Below are positions 51,502 to 59,487 of a DNA stretch of 64,000 nucleotides, piece by piece. The translations under genes were made by a program, and so were the position numbers. Under the pieces are notes generated by a model that searched no databases, was not told the origin of the DNA, and worked only from the letters and a program-made list of their open reading frames with translations. Source of the stretch: Streptomyces sp. NBC_01428 (GTDB taxonomy: Bacteria; Actinomycetota; Actinomycetes; Streptomycetales; Streptomycetaceae); the NCBI RefSeq assembly GCF_036231965.1, contig NZ_CP109499.1, positions 3,782,001 to 3,846,000 of the forward strand, written 5' to 3'. Position 1 is the stretch's first letter; each line of letters starts with the position of its first letter.

Positions 51502-52491
51502 TCAGATCAGGCCGAGACCGCGGACCGCCTCGCGCTCCTCCTCGAGCTCCTTGACGGAGGCGTCGATGCGGGCGCGGGAGAACTCGTTGATGTCCAGGCC
51601 CTGGACGATCTCGTAGCGGCCGTCCTTCGTGGTGACGGGGAAGGACGAGATGAGGCCCTCCGGCACGCCGTACGAACCGTCCGACGGGATACCCATGGAG
51701 GTCCAGTCGCCGTCCGCCGTGCCGTTGACCCAGGTGTACACGTGGTCGATGGCGGCGTTGGCGGCGGAGGCGGCCGAGGACGCGCCACGGGCCTCGATGA
51801 TCGCGGCGCCACGCTTGGCGACGGTCGGGATGAAGTCCTCGGCGAGCCACTTCTCGTCGTTGACGACCTCGGCCGCGTTCTTGCCGCCCACCGTGGCGTG
51901 GAAGATGTCGGGGTACTGCGTGGCGGAGTGGTTGCCCCAGATCGTCAGACGCTGGATGTCGGCGACCGTGCTGCCGGTCTTCTTCGCGAGCTGGGTCAGC
52001 GCGCGGTTGTGGTCCAGACGCGTCATCGCCGTGAAGCGCTCGGCGGGTACGTCCGGGGCGGCGGCCTGCGCGATGAGCGCGTTCGTGTTCGCCGGGTTGC
52101 CGACGACCAGGATCTTGACGTCGTCCGCGGCGTTGTCGTTGATGGCCTTGCCCTGCGGCTTGAAGATGCCGCCGTTGGCGGAGAGCAGGTCGCCGCGCTC
52201 CATGCCCTTGGTACGGGGGCGGGCGCCGACGAGGAGGCCGACGTTGGTGCCGTCGAAGGCGACGTTCGGGTCGTCCGTGATGTCGATGCCCTGGAGGAGC
52301 GGGAAGGCGCAGTCGTCGAGCTCCATGGCGGTGCCCTCGGCGGCCTTCAGCGCCGGCGTGATCTCCAGGAGGCGCAGCTTGACCGGCACGTCCGCGCCGA
52401 GCAGCTGGCCGGAGGCGATGCGGAAGAGCAGGGCGTAACCGATCTGGCCGGCCGCGCCGGTGACGGTGACGTTCACGGGAGTGCGGGTCAT
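51502..52491 (-). CDS. mdh: Malate dehydrogenase
   Basis: The 329-residue NAD-dependent enzyme interconverts malate and oxaloacetate in the TCA cycle. The Rossmann motif is VTGAAGQIGYALLFRIASG (residues 9-27). The substrate loop has GARPRTKGMERGDLL, and the catalytic Asp and His lie in TRLDHNRA and IWGNHSATQYPD. It is of the long cytosolic type. ATG at 52491 begins MTRTPVNVTVTGAAGQ. The leader carries a palindrome that includes TTGACG (52592-52615). Confidence 0.96.
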   Translation of the reverse strand: MTRTPVNVTVTGAAGQIGYALLFRIASGQLLGADVPVKLRLLEITPALKAAEGTAMELDDCAFPLLQGIDITDDPNVAFDGTNVGLLVGARPRTKGMERGDLLSANGGIFKPQGKAINDNAADDVKILVVGNPANTNALIAQAAAPDVPAERFTAMTRLDHNRALTQLAKKTGSTVADIQRLTIWGNHSATQYPDIFHATVGGKNAAEVVNDEKWLAEDFIPTVAKRGAAIIEARGASSAASAANAAIDHVYTWVNGTADGDWTSMGIPSDGSYGVPEGLISSFPVTTKDGRYEIVQGLDINEFSRARIDASVKELEEEREAVRGLGLI

Positions 52492-52591
52492 GGCGTTCTC
52501 CGTATGACAGCAGGCGGTGGGGCGTCCCTGCCCCGGGTGCAGGATCTTCCCCGGCAACCGCCGCAATGATCGATCAAGGAGTTCGATGATC

Positions 52592-52615
52592 GATCTCTCG
52601 GCGTCAAGAGAGATC
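52592..52615 (-). promoter_or_regulatory. Palindromic element upstream of mdh
   Basis: Eight-base arms GATCTCTC and GAGAGATC enclose GGCGTCAA. On the mdh strand the core reads TCTCTTGACGCCGAGAGA, so a -35-like TTGACG lies inside the palindrome, about 115 bases before the ATG. GATCGATCAT copies (52568-52575 and 52586-52593) follow on the mdh side. I recall similar TCTTGACnTCnAGA elements near other streptomycete TCA genes, but cannot verify that here. Confidence 0.6.
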
Positions 52616-52987
52616 CGCCGTCAGGCTATCGCGCATCCGGGACCCCGTACGTCCGGGTCCGTGTGGCCCACCCCACAGATCCCAGGGGGGAGGCGGTCGC
52701 CGGGCCCGGGAGAGGGGGTGAGCTCGGCGACCGCCAGGTGGGTGCCGGGGTCGGGGGAGGCGGTTTCGCCCTCTCCCGACAGCACCGGATCCCGTGGGGG
52801 TACGGCTCGCCTGCCCCCTTCGCGCGAACTCATTCATCTTCCGGCGGACATTTCTCCGAGGCCCCCGGCAGACCTTCATTCGCCCCCTCGGCCGCCTCCG
52901 CCCCTACCGGCCCGAACCCGGGACTCCGGCCCCGGACTCCGCTCCCCGAACGCCGGAGGGGCTGACTCTTCCCGTACGTGAGGGGCC
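52616..52987. other. Intergenic region without a supported gene
   Basis: Between the mdh promoter and the end of the XRE gene, several overlapping short frames exist, but none has a domain, a good ribosome site or clear codon bias. GGGAGAGGGGG and CTCTCCCGAC stretches could pair. I see nothing definite. Confidence 0.4.
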
Positions 52988-54247
52988 CTACTTCGTGCAG
53001 CCCTTCTGCCCGGCCTTCAGCGTCGCGCAGGCCCGCGCGTCCCCCGCGTCCTTGACCGCGACCATCGGCGTGTACGCGTCCGTGTCCGCGTCGACCGCCC
53101 CCGTCTGCCGCGCCGCGGTCCCGGACGACACGTCGACCCGGTCCCCCGGCGCCGCCCGCGTGATCCGCGCCCAAGCGGCCCCGCACGTCCTGCTGTAGCG
53201 CACCTCCACCAGCGTGGTGCCCACCGTCACGCTGGTGGTGGTCGTGGCCAACTCACCGCCGCAGCCCATGTTCTCCGGGTCCTTGCCGGTGCACGGGGCC
53301 CCGGCGCACTTCACGCCGGGCGGCAGATCGGGCTGGGTGCTCGCGGACACCGCCGGCGACTTCCGGGTACCGCCGGCTTCCTTCTTGTCCCCGCCGCCGG
53401 TGAGGTACACGGCCACGGCGACGACCACCAGGGCCCCCACGACCCCCGCGAGGAACATCACCAGCCGCCGCTTGCGCCGCGCGCGGTCCTCCCCCGCCCC
53501 CACGGGCCGCGCGTCCTGCGGCGACGGCTCCCCGGCCGCCGCGTCCGTCCCGGGCTCACCGGGCGCACCGGTTGTCGCGCCGCCGCGCGGCGGCGCGACA
53601 ACCCCCCAGCCGCCACCACCGGGTCCCGCTCCACCTCCCGAACGTGAGCCCGAGCCCGAGCCCGGCCGGGACGACGACGTCCCCCCGTACGACGGTTCGC
53701 CCCCGTCCCGTCCGGTCGGCTGGAGCGGCACGGACGGCGACACCGAGGGCGTCGTCGAGGGTGTCGCCTTCGGCGGAATCGTGGGTGAGACCCCCGCCGG
53801 CCCGGCGATCCCCGGCGTCGCGGTCGCGCTGCCGGCCCGTCGGCCGGCCGTGGCCTGCCGCCCGCCGCCCCCGCTCGCGGCGCCTCCCTTGGCACCGGCC
53901 GCCGGCCCGAACTCCCCGAGCGCGGCGCGCGCCTGGGATATCCGGATCGCCTCCATCGTCATGTCGTGCCGCATCTCGGAGCGGCTCCAGGCGCGCTCGG
54001 CCAGCTCCCACATGGTCGTGAGGTGGACGGGGCTCGCCCCGGTCACCTCGGAGAGCGCGACGATCGCTCCCTTGGGCGCGAGCAGCCGCCCGTTCAGATA
54101 GCGCTCCCAGGACGTCTTGCTGTAGCCCGTGCGGTCGGCCACGGCGGCGATGCTCAACCCGCTCCGGTCGACGAGCCGTCGCAGTTGTCCGGCGAACTCC
54201 TTGACCTGCGGATCGAGTTCGTCCGGCAGGCCTTTCCAACGAGGCAT
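52988..54247 (-). CDS. XRE-family helix-turn-helix membrane protein with DUF2690 domain
   Basis: The 419-residue protein starts with an XRE helix-turn-helix (residues 14-70: FAGQLRRLVDRSGLSIAAVADRTGYSKTSWERYLNG in two helical parts). A helical segment to about 115 is followed by 170 residues of Gly/Pro/Ser/Thr linker, one transmembrane helix (MFLAGVVGALVVVAVAVYLT) and an extracytoplasmic DUF2690 domain. That domain has paired cysteines (KCAGAPCTGKDPENMGCGG and SRTCGAAWARI). This layout suggests a membrane-bound DNA-binding regulator or cell-division-type anchor, but the function is unknown. ATG at 54247 has GGGGG upstream. The linker DNA holds a 32-base perfect palindrome. Confidence 0.85.
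   Translation of the reverse strand: MPRWKGLPDELDPQVKEFAGQLRRLVDRSGLSIAAVADRTGYSKTSWERYLNGRLLAPKGAIVALSEVTGASPVHLTTMWELAERAWSRSEMRHDMTMEAIRISQARAALGEFGPAAGAKGGAASGGGGRQATAGRRAGSATATPGIAGPAGVSPTIPPKATPSTTPSVSPSVPLQPTGRDGGEPSYGGTSSSRPGSGSGSRSGGGAGPGGGGWGVVAPPRGGATTGAPGEPGTDAAAGEPSPQDARPVGAGEDRARRKRRLVMFLAGVVGALVVVAVAVYLTGGGDKKEAGGTRKSPAVSASTQPDLPPGVKCAGAPCTGKDPENMGCGGELATTTTSVTVGTTLVEVRYSRTCGAAWARITRAAPGDRVDVSSGTAARQTGAVDADTDAYTPMVAVKDAGDARACATLKAGQKGCTK
53571..53602. repeat. 32-base perfect palindrome inside the XRE/DUF2690 gene
   Basis: Two 16-base arms, GTTGTCGCGCCGCCGC and its exact complement, meet without a spacer. It encodes VVAPPRGGATT in the disordered linker. A perfect palindrome of this length inside a coding region is unusual. 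It could form a hairpin or cruciform, or bind a protein. Confidence 0.95.
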
Positions 54248-55012
54248 TCCTTCCCCCCTCTTCCCCCGTTTCGTGCACGACGTTTCCCCCGCGTGCGTCT
54301 CCCCCTGCTCCCGGTCGCCGTGTCGGGCGGGAGACGACACCGTCTCCCGCCGCGTCCCCGTTCTGGCTACCCACAGGGATGCGCCCGCTCCGGTCTCCAG
54401 TTCCCGGAACGGGGGCGCACGGGTGCATTCAGGCCGGGACGGGCACCGTCGTGCGCCACCCGGACCACGATCCAGTGTTCCATCGGCAGCCCGTACGAAC
54501 AGGCCGTTCGGCGCACATCACCAAACTTGTCAACACATCGACACAACGAGGACACATGGGTGACCTCAGAGGCCACAGAAGCGGTCAGGAGCCGCAGGGC
54601 GGACGACCGGTCCGGAACGAAGGAGGCGCCGGGCGGTGGACACCGACAGCGACAACGGACAGCGGGACGGGTGGCGACGGCCCGGCGGGGCACTCGCCCA
54701 GCCGCCCCGACCGGCGTCCCGACCCCGCCCCAACTGCCGTTCCGGCGGCTCCAGTCGGGCGGTTCCCGTAGCAGGGCGCGGACACCGTACCGGAACGGTC
54801 ACTTCCGTGCCACAGGGACCGGCCGACTGTTGAACGGGCCTGCCCGGTGCACAAGGGTTGACCCCAGGCGGTCCACCCGCCCGATCGCGGCCCGTCCTTA
54901 CTCGGGGGAGAGGACGGGCCGCTGTCGTACCCGGACCGCCGTCCGCGCTCCGTGACCCATGACCCACGGCCCATGACCGGTGACCCGTGCCCCGGACCGG
55001 CCGCGCCCGCGC
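54248..55012. other. Long intergenic region, at most one small uncertain gene
   Basis: These 765 bases upstream of the XRE gene and downstream of a response regulator gene hold no recognisable protein. Two overlapping rightward frames are conceivable: ATG at 54556 (71 residues, ending GRFP at 54771) and GTG at 54636 with AGGAGG 9 bases upstream (65 residues, ending 54833). Both are Pro/Arg/Gly-rich, which is weak evidence in such G/C-rich DNA. The A/T-rich stretch 54522-54555 (AAACTTGTCAACACATCGACAC) is the most promoter-like part. Confidence 0.35.
54888..54921. terminator. Hairpin beyond the response regulator gene
   Basis: Eleven-base arms CGGCCCGTCCT and AGGACGGGCCG surround a 12-base loop. 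It lies 92 bases past the stop of the leftward two-component genes. Its core GGCCCGTCCT...GGGGAGAGGACGGGCC is nearly the same as the terminator at 57551-57586. Confidence 0.7.
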
Positions 55013-55681
55013 TCACCGGCCCGGCGTGACGAGTCCCGTCTCGTAGGCGACGACGACCGCCTGGGCCCGGCTGTCCAGCGCGAGTTTGGTCATCGTCCGG
55101 TTGAGGTGGGTCTTGACCGTCGCCTCGCTGATGTACAGGCGGTCGGCGATCTCCAGGTTGGACAGGCCGCCGGCGATGAGCTTGAGGACCTCGACCTCGC
55201 GGGAGGTCAGCGCGGCGAGGTCGGGCGGCGCCTCCGCGTCCGGGACGGGACCGGCCTGGCGGGCGAAGGCCTCCACGAGGCGGCGGGTGACGCTGGGCGC
55301 GAAGAGCGCGTCGCCGCCGCCGACCGCGGCCACCGCGGCGAGCAGCCGCTCGGGCCCCGAGTCCTTCAGCAGGAACCCGGACGCGCCGGCCCGCAGCGCC
55401 CCGTACACGTACTCGTCGAGGTCGAAGGTGGTCAGGACGAGGATGCGGGGAGCGGGGTCGGCGGCCTCGGCGAGGATGCGTTCGGTGGCCAGGATGCCGT
55501 TCGTCCCGGGCATCCGGATGTCCATGAGGATCACGTCGGGCCGGGTCGCGGCGGCGAGGCGTACCGCTTCGTCGCCGTCCTCCGCCTCACCGACGACCTC
55601 CACACCGGGCGCGGCGTTCAGGAGCCCGACGAGACCGGCCCGGATCAGGTACTGGTCGTCGACGACGAGCACTGTCGTCAT
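55013..55681 (-). CDS. NarL/LuxR-family response regulator
   Basis: The 222-residue regulator has a receiver domain with VVDDQ (D8, D9), the phosphoacceptor D54 in VILMDIRMPGTNG and the lysine in FLLKD. The LuxR-type helix-turn-helix is at the C-terminus (LTSREVEVLKLIAGGLSNLEIA, then EATVKTHLNRTMTKL). It overlaps the kinase stop by 4 bases (ATGA). The small secreted protein gene divergent from the kinase gene is a possible target. Confidence 0.93.
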   Translation of the reverse strand: MTTVLVVDDQYLIRAGLVGLLNAAPGVEVVGEAEDGDEAVRLAAATRPDVILMDIRMPGTNGILATERILAEAADPAPRILVLTTFDLDEYVYGALRAGASGFLLKDSGPERLLAAVAAVGGGDALFAPSVTRRLVEAFARQAGPVPDAEAPPDLAALTSREVEVLKLIAGGLSNLEIADRLYISEATVKTHLNRTMTKLALDSRAQAVVVAYETGLVTPGR

Positions 55682-56850
55682 GCCGTGGTCTCGTCCCCCC
55701 GCCGTGCGGCCCGCGCGGTGGTGGGCAGGGTCAGCCGCACGGCGAATCCCCCCTCGCTCCGCGGGCCGATACTGATCGTCCCGCCGTAGAGCTTGGCCCG
55801 CTCGCGCATACCAATCAAGCCGTGTCCGCCGCCGAGCGGCAGTCTGTCCGGAATCACCCCCTCTCCGTCATCCGTGATCACGACGGTCATCTCGTGCTCC
55901 CCGTAACGGAGTTCCACCACCGCCGCCGCCCGGTGGGCGTGCTTGAGGATGTTGGTGAGGGACTCCTGCACGACGCGGTACGCGCAGAGTTCGACGCCCG
56001 GGGCGAGCGGACGCGGGGTGCCCTCGACGCGCAGTTCGACGGGGACTCCCCCGGCGCGCACCCGCTCGACGAGGTCGCCGAGGCGCGCGAGTCCCGGCAT
56101 GGGTGCCTCGGGCCCGCGGTCCGGATCGCGCAGGTCCTCCTCGCGCAACACCTGGAGCATGCGCCGCAGTTCCTCCAGGGCGTCACCGCTGGCGTCGCCG
56201 ATGGTGCCGAGGGCCGCGCGGGCGGTGGCCGGATCGGAGTCGAAGACGAAGCGGGCGAGTCCCGCCTGTACGGAGACCACGGACATGTGGTGGGCGACGA
56301 CGTCGTGCAGTTCCCGTGCCATGCGCCCGCGTTCCTCGGCGACCTCGCGGCGGGACCGCTCGGCCTGTTCGGCGCGGAGTTCCCGGGCGAGTTCGGCGGC
56401 GCGCCGGGCCAGGTAGCCGAAGCGCCACAGGACGGCCGAGAAGACCAGCGCCTGGGCCACCACGGAGGCCATGGCGTCGCTGTCGCTCACGATCCCGGCG
56501 TAGACCCACACGGCCACGAACACGCCCGCGCACACGGCCGTGGTGCGGGCCTGGCGCACCGAGGCCACCGTGTAGAGGGCGAGCATCGGGCCGAACGTGC
56601 TCACCACCGGCCAGTAGCCGGCGGAGATGTACACGACGCTCGCGGTCTCCACGGCCGCGAGCACCACGAGCGGCGCCCTGCCGCGCAGGGCCACCGGGAG
56701 ATGCGCGAGGACCACCAGGACGTAGGCGGTGCGGTCGAGTCCGGGCCAGCCCTGGGCCGCCGACTCCTGGCCGAGGAGTACGGCCACGCACACCATGGCG
56801 AGAGCTGTCAGCGTGTCGACGGCGAGCGGGCGGGGCGGCCGGAAGCGCAT
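55678..56850 (-). CDS. NarL-type sensor histidine kinase
   Basis: The 390-residue kinase has about five transmembrane helices in the first 145 residues with almost no outside loop, so it probably senses a membrane or cell-wall signal. The HisKA_3 dimerisation region carries ARELHDVVAHHMSVVSVQAG with phosphoacceptor H182. The ATPase domain has VVQESLTNILKHAH (N box) and VITDDGEGV plus GGGHGLIGMRER. ATG at 56850 begins MRFRPPRPLAVD. It forms an operon with the regulator. The gene is 238 bases from the divergent secreted-protein gene. Confidence 0.92.
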   Translation of the reverse strand: MRFRPPRPLAVDTLTALAMVCVAVLLGQESAAQGWPGLDRTAYVLVVLAHLPVALRGRAPLVVLAAVETASVVYISAGYWPVVSTFGPMLALYTVASVRQARTTAVCAGVFVAVWVYAGIVSDSDAMASVVAQALVFSAVLWRFGYLARRAAELARELRAEQAERSRREVAEERGRMARELHDVVAHHMSVVSVQAGLARFVFDSDPATARAALGTIGDASGDALEELRRMLQVLREEDLRDPDRGPEAPMPGLARLGDLVERVRAGGVPVELRVEGTPRPLAPGVELCAYRVVQESLTNILKHAHRAAAVVELRYGEHEMTVVITDDGEGVIPDRLPLGGGHGLIGMRERAKLYGGTISIGPRSEGGFAVRLTLPTTARAARRGDETTA

Positions 56851-57088
56851 CGGCGCAGCGTAGCGCCGCGGCACGGCGCGGGCGTCAACCCAGCGCGGTA
56901 CCACGGTGGTTGCAGAGCCGTCATCCGCTACTTCCGCTGGTGGGGACGGAGTTGCAACCGGCGCGGGATGCGTCCCGGTGGCGCCGGACCGTACGTTCTG
57001 GAACACGACGGACCGGCCGACCACCGGCCGTCTTGGAACAACGGGCCGGCGGACCGCCGGACCGCATCCGAAGAGGGGAATCGGATCC

Positions 57089-57502
57089 ATGACCACGAGG
57101 ACGACAACCAGGACGACCGGCACCACGAACACGGGCCTCCGGGGCCGCGTCGCGGGTGCCCTGGCCGCCGTCGCGCTGCTCGGCGGCGGGCTCGCCATGG
57201 CCCCCGCGGCGAGCGCCGCGGTACAGGCGCCGGCGGCCGACTCCTGCACCCAGAGCTGGTCCATCTCCAGCGGCCAGGGCTACGCCAACGGCTGGTGGTG
57301 CAACTACGACACGAAGGTCACGGGGACGGTCCACGACACCAAGTCCGACGGCCGCTGCCCGTTCGTCCGCGGAAAGCTCACCAACGGCGGCCACGTCGAC
57401 AGCAACTGGGCGGGCCCGAAGGGCGACTCCTCGCCCGTCACGCTGAAGGCGCCCAGCGGCACGTCGTTCTCGTCGCTGTCGATGTCGTACATCGTCTGCT
57501 GA
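57089..57502 (+). CDS. Small secreted protein with four cysteines
   Basis: The 137-residue protein has a Thr/Arg-rich n-region, a hydrophobic core (VAGALAAVALLGGGLAMAP) and a cleavage site near AASA-AV (residue 46). The mature part of about 91 residues has four cysteines (SCTQSW, WWCNYD, GRCPF and a final IVC), suggesting two disulfides, and aromatic motifs GYANGWW and SNWAGPKG. I recognise no family. ATG at 57089 has AAGAGGGGAA upstream. It is divergent from the two-component operon and followed by a terminator, so it may be that system's target. Confidence 0.8.
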   Translation: MTTRTTTRTTGTTNTGLRGRVAGALAAVALLGGGLAMAPAASAAVQAPAADSCTQSWSISSGQGYANGWWCNYDTKVTGTVHDTKSDGRCPFVRGKLTNGGHVDSNWAGPKGDSSPVTLKAPSGTSFSSLSMSYIVC

Positions 57503-57550
57503 CGGACCGGACCACGCCGCACCGCGCACCACCGACCACCTGAAAAGACC

Positions 57551-57586
57551 GGTGGCCCGTCCTCCCCGGGGAGAGGACGGGCCACC
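57551..57586. terminator. Bidirectional terminator after the secreted-protein gene
   Basis: Fourteen-base perfect arms (GGTGGCCCGTCCTC and complement) enclose an 8-base loop, between the secreted-protein stop and the convergent DUF3017 gene stop. It is closely related in sequence to the hairpin at 54888-54921. Confidence 0.85.
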
Positions 57587-57614
57587 GTCACGTGCGCCCG
57601 CGTGAGGCCGCGGT

Positions 57615-58379
57615 TCAGCGGACCGTGAAGTGCAGGGTGTCGTCGAGGAACGGGATCACGAGCACGGGGTTCGGCTGGGCCATGAGCGCCAGCAGCACGA
57701 TGACGACGCCGAGGACGCCGTACGTGACCATGTCCGTGAACCGGGACCGGACCGCGAGCATGCCCACGCTCGGCAGGATCCAGCGCATCACGGCACCCGC
57801 GATGAGCGCGGCGCCGATCAGGATCGTGCCGGCCCGGAACACGTCGAGCGCGGTGAGCAGCAGGCCGAGGCCGACCGCCGCCAGAACGGTGAGGATCGGC
57901 CACTGGCGCGCGGGGGCCGGGGCGTCACCGGGCGCGGCCCGGCCACCGCCCTCGGGTCGCGCGGTGTCCCGGGTGAACAGCGGGAAGCGCCGCGTGGTGC
58001 GGCGCGGCCTGCCGTCGGCGTCAGGAGCACTGACGGCGTCCCGCACCGTCATATCGGCGTCGGCGTCGGCGTCGGCATCGACATCGACATCAGGCTCGGC
58101 GGCGGCGTCGGGCTCGGCGGCGGACTCGTCGACCGTCACGCCCTTCGTCCCGACCGGGTCGCTCACCTCGGTCTCCGCCGGGACCGGAGCCCCGGCGTGC
58201 GCCTCCGCGTCGGCCGCCCGCTCGGCGCGGGTCCCGTTCTCCGCCGCCGGAGCGGCCTCGGCCCGCGCGCCGGCACGCACCGCGGACCGTTCCTCGATAC
58301 GGGCCTCGGCGTCGTCGGCCGTGCGCGCGCCGTTGGCCGCGCCCTCGCCGGACCGCTGGGTGCCGCCGTCAGCCGACAC
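57615..58379 (-). CDS. DUF3017 domain-containing membrane protein
   Basis: The 254-residue protein has a long acidic Ala/Asp-rich cytoplasmic head (residues 1-150, including DVDVDADADADAD). Three helices of the DUF3017 domain follow (WPILTVLAAVGLGLLLTALD, GTILIGAALIAGAVMRWIL, MVTYGVLGVVIVLLALM). The function is unknown, but actinobacterial DUF3017 genes usually follow folD, as here. The GTG start at 58379 lies inside the folD end (11-base overlap), so it is translated from the folD transcript. The DA repeat is encoded by tandem GACGCC units. Confidence 0.85.
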   Translation of the reverse strand: MSADGGTQRSGEGAANGARTADDAEARIEERSAVRAGARAEAAPAAENGTRAERAADAEAHAGAPVPAETEVSDPVGTKGVTVDESAAEPDAAAEPDVDVDADADADADMTVRDAVSAPDADGRPRRTTRRFPLFTRDTARPEGGGRAAPGDAPAPARQWPILTVLAAVGLGLLLTALDVFRAGTILIGAALIAGAVMRWILPSVGMLAVRSRFTDMVTYGVLGVVIVLLALMAQPNPVLVIPFLDDTLHFTVR

Positions 58380-59223
58380 TGCGCTCCGCCGCTTCCACCA
58401 CGTTGACGAGCAGCTGGGCGCGGGTCATCGGGCCGACGCCGCCCGGGTTCGGGGAGATCCACGCGGCGACCTCGGCGACGTCCGGGTGGACGTCCCCGAC
58501 GATCTTGCCCTCGGCGCTGCGCGAGACACCGACGTCGAGGACGGCGGCGCCCGGCTTCACGTCCTCGGCCCGGATGAGATGCGCGGACCCGGCGGCGGCG
58601 ACGATGATGTCGGCGCGCTTGAGGTGGGCGGAGAGGTCACGGGTGCCGGTGTGGCACTGGGTGACCGTGGCGTTCTCGCTGCGCCGCGTCAGCAGCAGCG
58701 GCATCGGACGCCCGATGGTCACGCCGCGGCCGACGACCACCACCTCGGCGCCCTTGATCTCCACGCCGTAGCGGCGCAGGAGCGTGAGGACGCCGTTCGG
58801 GGTGCAGGGCAGCGGGGCCGGCTCGTTGAGGACGAGGCGCCCGAGGTTCATCGGGTGGAGGCCGTCCGCGTCCTTGTCGGGGTCCATCAGTTCCAGAATG
58901 CGGTTCTCGTCGATGCCCTTGGGGAGCGGCAGCTGGACGATGTAGCCGGTGCAGGCGGGGTCCTCGTTCAGCTCGCGGACCACCGCCTCGATCTCCTCCT
59001 GGGTGGCGGTCGCGGGCAGTTCGCGCTGGATGGAGGCGATACCGACCTGGGCGCAGTCGCGGTGCTTGCCCGCGACGTACTTCTGGCTGCCGGGGTCGTC
59101 GCCGACCAGGACCGTCCCGAGGCCGGGCGTGACGCCCTTCTCCTTCAGGGCCGCCACGCGGACGGTCAGGTCGGACTTGATCGCGGCTGCGGTGGCCTTG
59201 CCATCGAGAATCTGGGCGGTCAT
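58369..59223 (-). CDS. folD: Bifunctional methylenetetrahydrofolate dehydrogenase / methenyl-THF cyclohydrolase
   Basis: The 284-residue enzyme interconverts 5,10-methylene-THF and 10-formyl-THF, the formyl donor for PurN and PurH nearby. Landmarks are YVAGKHRDCAQVGI (catalytic Lys), the PLPKGIDENRIL-type signature in VQLPLPKGI, DGLHPMNLGRL, and the NADP loop VVVGRGVTIGRPMPLLL. ATG at 59223 begins MTAQILDGKATAAAIK. A hairpin covers this start codon while leaving the ribosome site in its loop. DUF3017 overlaps the end. Confidence 0.95.
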   Translation of the reverse strand: MTAQILDGKATAAAIKSDLTVRVAALKEKGVTPGLGTVLVGDDPGSQKYVAGKHRDCAQVGIASIQRELPATATQEEIEAVVRELNEDPACTGYIVQLPLPKGIDENRILELMDPDKDADGLHPMNLGRLVLNEPAPLPCTPNGVLTLLRRYGVEIKGAEVVVVGRGVTIGRPMPLLLTRRSENATVTQCHTGTRDLSAHLKRADIIVAAAGSAHLIRAEDVKPGAAVLDVGVSRSAEGKIVGDVHPDVAEVAAWISPNPGGVGPMTRAQLLVNVVEAAERSVG

Positions 59224-59253
59224 GACCCCATCCTCCCGGATGACGGGGTCATG
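59221..59253 (-). promoter_or_regulatory. Hairpin over the folD start codon
   Basis: Nine-base arms (CATGACCCC on the plus strand at 59221-59229 and GGGGTCATG at 59245-59253) enclose a 15-base loop. In the folD message the start AUG lies in the 3' arm, and the ribosome site GGGAGGA (complement of 59231-59237) lies in the loop, 7 bases before the AUG. This could throttle translation initiation. Confidence 0.6.
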
Positions 59254-59487
59254 GTTCCAATCCGGGGCACCTCTGGACGCGGCGCGGGGCCACAGGCGCC
59301 CGAAGAGCGTGATCAAGCAGATTGCGACTGCACAACAGCTCATCTCACGAGCTGGACAAAATGCGCCCTTCCGATCACGATGAACGACGCACTATCGCGG
59401 TCAGTGCTGGGGGGCAAACCGCTCGTATCGCCACGTTCCTCCACGCAATCCGCTTCGTCCCCGCCTTTGCAACGGAGGAAATTCGCC

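Noticed and set aside
59224..59487. ZTP riboswitch in the folD leader, and likewise upstream of purN (62535-62908)
   Set aside because: Neither leader contains the GTGACTGGCG or CGCCTGGGC elements on the gene strand.
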